Assembly: GCA_035306605.1 (NCBI GenBank)
Contig: DATGNR010000035.1
Strand: one strand, 5' to 3'
DNA length: 64,000 bases
DNA from: Xanthomarina sp035306605
Lineage (GTDB): Bacteria > Bacteroidota > Bacteroidia > Flavobacteriales > Flavobacteriaceae
The position numbers and the translations under genes were made by a program. Under the pieces are notes generated by a model, which was not told where the DNA came from, made no database searches, and saw only the letters and a list, made by a program, of their open reading frames with translations. Of this stretch, positions 61,052 to 64,000 are shown in pieces. Numbering within the stretch: the stretch's first letter is position 1; the number at the start of each line of letters is the position of its first letter.

Positions 61052-62848
61052 TTAATCATTCAGTTTTAATACAGCCATAAACGCTTCTTGTGGAATCTCT
61101 ACGTTTCCTACTTGACGCATACGTTTTTTACCTTTTTTCTGCTTTTCAAGAAGTTTACGTTTTCTAGAAATATCTCCTCCATAACATTTTGCTGTTACGT
61201 CTTTACGAAGTGCTTTAATGGTTTCTCTGGCAATAATTTTTGCTCCAATTGCAGCTTGAATAGGAATATCAAATTGTTGACGTGGGATTAATTCTTTTAA
61301 TTTCTCACACATTTTCTTACCAATACTATGGGCGTTATCTGCGTGGATTAAAGCTGAAAGTGCATCAACTGGTTGGGCGTTTAATAAAATATCCACACGA
61401 ACCAATTTAGATGTTTTCATTCCAATAGGATGGTAATCGAAGGATGCATATCCTTTTGAAACGGTTTTTAATCTATCGTAAAAATCGAATACAATTTCTG
61501 CTAAAGGCATATCGAAATTTAGCTCTACACGTTCTGGAGTTAAATAGGTTTGATGTGTAATCATACCTCTTTTTTCAATACACAGAGACATAACGTTTCC
61601 AACAAAATCTGCCTTGGTAATAATGGTTGCTTTAATATATGGTTCTTCAACACGGTCTAAACCAGAAGGATCTGGTAAATCGGATGGGTTATTAACAATT
61701 ACAGGCACGTCAGGATGTTTCCTTGTAAACGCATGGTAACTAACGTTTGGAACTGTTGTAATAACAGTCATATCGAATTCACGCTCTAAACGTTCTTGGA
61801 TAATTTCCATGTGGAGCATACCAAGAAACCCACATCTAAAACCGAAACCTAAGGCAGCCGAACTCTCAGGAGTAAATACTAAGGATGCATCGTTAAGTTG
61901 TAGTTTTTCCATGGAATTCCTTAACTCTTCGTAGTCTTCTGTGTCTACTGGATAAATACCAGCAAAAACCATTGGTTTTACATCCTCAAAACCTTCAATA
62001 GGATTAGTTGTTGGGTTTTTTGCATCTGTAAGTGTGTCACCAACCTTTACTTCCTTAGCTTCTTTTATTCCGGTAATTACATAGCCTACATCTCCAGCTT
62101 TAATTTCATTCCTTGGAAACTGTTTTAATCGAAGTGTTCCAATTTCATCAGCAAAATAATTTTTACCTGTAGCTATAAATTTAATGTTTTGTCCTTTTTT
62201 TATACTTCCATTTATTACTCTAAAATAAGTTTCAACACCTCTAAAAGGGTTGTAAACAGAGTCAAAAATTAAGGCTTGAAGTGGTTCGTCTACATTTCCT
62301 GTTGGAGCTGGAATTTTTTCAATAATAGCTTCTAAAATATTATCAATTCCTAAACCGGTTTTTCCACTTGCGTGAATAACGTCTTCAGGTTTACAACCAA
62401 GTAACTCTACAATATCGTCGGTTACTTCTTCAGGATTGGCACTAGGTAAATCTACTTTGTTTAGAATAGGAATAATTTCCAAATCATTTTCCAAAGCTAA
62501 ATACAGATTCGATATGGTTTGTGCTTGAATACTTTGCGCAGCATCTACAATAAGTAAAGCACCTTCACATGCAGCAATAGATCTAGATACTTCATAACTA
62601 AAATCTACGTGACCAGGAGTATCAATTAGGTTAAGGATGTAACTTTCACCTTTATAAATATATTCCATTTGTATGGCATGCGATTTAATGGTAATACCAC
62701 GTTCACGCTCCAAATCCATACTGTCAAGCAGTTGTTCTTTCTTTTCGCGTTCCGTTACGGTACCAGTGTAGTCCAATAATCTATCTGCCAAAGTACTCTT
62801 ACCGTGGTCAATATGCGCTATAATACAAAAGTTTCTTATGTTTTTCAT
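61052..62848 (-). CDS. lepA: Elongation factor 4 (LepA)
   Basis: A 598-residue ribosomal GTPase that back-translocates or rescues stalled ribosomes. AHIDHGKSTLADRL is the G1 motif, DTPGHVDFSYEV G3 and NKVDLP G4. The C-terminal LepA-specific domain ends with the basic DISRKRKLLEKQKKGKKRM segment. Normal length. It has a TATATTTG promoter box and is divergent from the outer-membrane protein gene. Confidence 0.97.
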   Translation of the reverse strand: MKNIRNFCIIAHIDHGKSTLADRLLDYTGTVTEREKKEQLLDSMDLERERGITIKSHAIQMEYIYKGESYILNLIDTPGHVDFSYEVSRSIAACEGALLIVDAAQSIQAQTISNLYLALENDLEIIPILNKVDLPSANPEEVTDDIVELLGCKPEDVIHASGKTGLGIDNILEAIIEKIPAPTGNVDEPLQALIFDSVYNPFRGVETYFRVINGSIKKGQNIKFIATGKNYFADEIGTLRLKQFPRNEIKAGDVGYVITGIKEAKEVKVGDTLTDAKNPTTNPIEGFEDVKPMVFAGIYPVDTEDYEELRNSMEKLQLNDASLVFTPESSAALGFGFRCGFLGMLHMEIIQERLEREFDMTVITTVPNVSYHAFTRKHPDVPVIVNNPSDLPDPSGLDRVEEPYIKATIITKADFVGNVMSLCIEKRGMITHQTYLTPERVELNFDMPLAEIVFDFYDRLKTVSKGYASFDYHPIGMKTSKLVRVDILLNAQPVDALSALIHADNAHSIGKKMCEKLKELIPRQQFDIPIQAAIGAKIIARETIKALRKDVTAKCYGGDISRKRKLLEKQKKGKKRMRQVGNVEIPQEAFMAVLKLND

Positions 62849-62877
62849 AAAGTATATTCTCTCAAATATCTAATTTG

Positions 62878-62885
62878 CAAATATA
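62878..62885 (-). promoter_or_regulatory. -7 promoter box of lepA
   Basis: The minus strand reads TATATTTG (TAnnTTTG), 29 bases before the lepA ATG at 62848. Confidence 0.5.
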
Positions 62886-63001
62886 ATTGTTTTAACTCTG
62901 CTTTAATTATTAAAGGGTAACTAATTAGAAAATATTTATTTAAGGGAAACCCGTAAAAATTATTGAAAAACAATTTTTATATTGTCACCCTAAGTAACCT
63001 T

Positions 63002-64000
63002 ATGAATTTTTATAAATACTATATATACCTAATTCTATTGGTATTTTTATCTTTTCCAGGCTTTTCCCAAGATATTACTATCTCAGGAATAGTGGAGGAC
63101 ACAGTTAGTGCACCCATTTATTTTGCAAATGTTGTGTTATTAAAGGCCAACGATTCTACTGCGGTTAAAGGAACTTCTTCTAATTTGGATGGTTTTTTTG
63201 AATTAAAAAATGTCAATAAAAATCAATATCTACTTAAAATCAGCTTTATAGGTTATAAAGAAATAATAAAACCTTTAATGGTTTCTGAGGAAGATATTAA
63301 TCTTGGAACCCTTGTTTTAACTGAAAGTAACCAGTATTTAGATGAAATTAATATTGTAGTAAACAAACCTACCATTAAAAAGGAAGCCGATAAATTAGTT
63401 TTCACCGTTGAAAACACAGCACTTTCTGAAGGAAGTTTATTGCAGGTTATAAAAAGCACGCCTGGAGTTTTGGTTTTAGATGGACAGATTTCTGTGAAGG
63501 GTTCATCACCAACGGTATATATTAATAATAGAAAGGTTCAATTATCAACGGAAGAATTACTTCAGCTTTTAGAAGGTTCACCTGCTGATGCCATTAAGTC
63601 TGTTGAAGTAATTACTAATCCATCGGCCAATTACGATGCTGAAAGTGGAGTTGTTTTAAATATTATTATGGGCAAAAACTTGGTAACGGGATACCGAGGA
63701 AGTGTTTTTGGTAATTATACTCAAGGAGTTTTTCCTAGGTATAATTTAGGGGTGAGTAATTATTTTAAAACCGATAAAGTAAATTTATCTGCTAATTACA
63801 GCTATACCGACGAAAAAATAAATAGAAACAACAACGATGGAGTTTTTTATTACGATTCCAACAATCAAATTGATAATGTTTGGAAATCCTCAATTAATAT
63901 AAACACTTGGTCTAAAGCACATAATTTAAACTTCAATGTTGATTTCCATTTAAATGAAACTAATACTATTTCGGTTTCTTCAAACATGTTGTGGACGCCA
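63002..64000 (+). CDS. Outer-membrane beta-barrel (TonB-receptor-like) protein, 3' end beyond window
   Basis: The frame opens at ATG 63002 and runs to the edge (333 codons so far). It has a signal peptide ending FPGFSQ, a carboxypeptidase-regulatory-like (CarboxypepD_reg) domain at about residues 23-105 (ISGIVEDTVSAPI, then LKISFIGYKEI), and then a plug-like domain (VIKSTPGVLVLDGQISVKG, then VEVITNPSANYDAESG). Long alternating strands follow as the barrel begins. The layout matches the Bacteroidetes outer-membrane beta-barrel family (PF14905 type) rather than a classical SusC protein, since no partner susD is seen. It would import or sense a ligand in the outer membrane. Confidence 0.88.
   Translation, partial: MNFYKYYIYLILLVFLSFPGFSQDITISGIVEDTVSAPIYFANVVLLKANDSTAVKGTSSNLDGFFELKNVNKNQYLLKISFIGYKEIIKPLMVSEEDINLGTLVLTESNQYLDEINIVVNKPTIKKEADKLVFTVENTALSEGSLLQVIKSTPGVLVLDGQISVKGSSPTVYINNRKVQLSTEELLQLLEGSPADAIKSVEVITNPSANYDAESGVVLNIIMGKNLVTGYRGSVFGNYTQGVFPRYNLGVSNYFKTDKVNLSANYSYTDEKINRNNNDGVFYYDSNNQIDNVWKSSININTWSKAHNLNFNVDFHLNETNTISVSSNMLWTP

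Noticed and set aside
1..64000. CRISPR arrays, IS elements, prophage or rRNA genes
   Set aside because: No regularly spaced repeats, transposase-like frames, phage genes or rRNA signatures were seen on either strand.

Overview
The window is a 64 kb piece of a low-GC chromosome from a member of the Bacteroidota, almost certainly a flavobacterium (Flavobacteriaceae), probably free-living or marine. The lineage call rests on the many TAnnTTTG (-7) promoter boxes just upstream of genes, the lack of clear Shine-Dalgarno sites, lipoproteins with short signal peptides, a TonB-receptor-like outer-membrane protein, and lineage-typical families (DUF4175, DUF4837, GIN-domain protein, fcl with the long insertion). 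Species cannot be named from the sequence alone.

Region 1 (1-20.9 kb, almost all on the minus strand) is a surface-polysaccharide locus. Read in the direction of transcription it holds a DUF6909-like protein, a Wzz-like chain-length protein, the dTDP-rhamnose genes (rfbB, rfbA, rfbC, rfbD), cysQ, a duplicated DUF2061 membrane protein, the sulfate-activation genes cysC-cysD-cysN, a decayed second copy of cysQ, the GDP-fucose genes gmd-fcl, a Wzx-type flippase, a radical SAM/pyruvyltransferase fusion, two polytopic O-antigen polymerase/ligase-like proteins, and a glycosyltransferase cut by the window edge. Together they point to a rhamnose- and fucose-containing glycan, possibly pyruvylated and possibly sulfated. 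A lone plus-strand lipoprotein gene interrupts the locus at 6.1-6.6 kb.

Region 2 (20.9-30.4 kb) carries envelope and housekeeping genes: a GH3-family protein, an M23 peptidase, tatA, a DUF4837 lipoprotein, a LysM lytic transglycosylase, pgk, holB, a lipid kinase and an OmpH-like lipoprotein. Convergent pairs are separated by strong bidirectional hairpin terminators.

Region 3 (30.6-54 kb) looks origin-proximal. mnmG is flanked by two identical perfect 16-bp parS-type palindromes. An 896-bp AT-rich, gene-free stretch between rnr and rpiB has a perfect DnaA box and a cluster of near-matches and is proposed as oriC. rnpA lies a few kb further on. Between these are ybeY, DUF4175, gltX, glnS, folB, tRNA-Cys and assorted small genes.

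Region 4 (51-64 kb) holds three secreted or envelope peptidases (S41, M1, S8), an MBL-fold hydrolase, a DUF202 protein, a CPA-type cation/proton antiporter with a TrkA domain, lepA, and the start of a large outer-membrane beta-barrel protein that runs off the right edge.

No IS element, CRISPR array, prophage or rRNA gene was seen. The best leads are the radical SAM/pyruvyltransferase fusion, the parS pair with the putative oriC, the cysQ pseudogene, and the nucleosidase-like C-terminus of the DUF6909-like protein.
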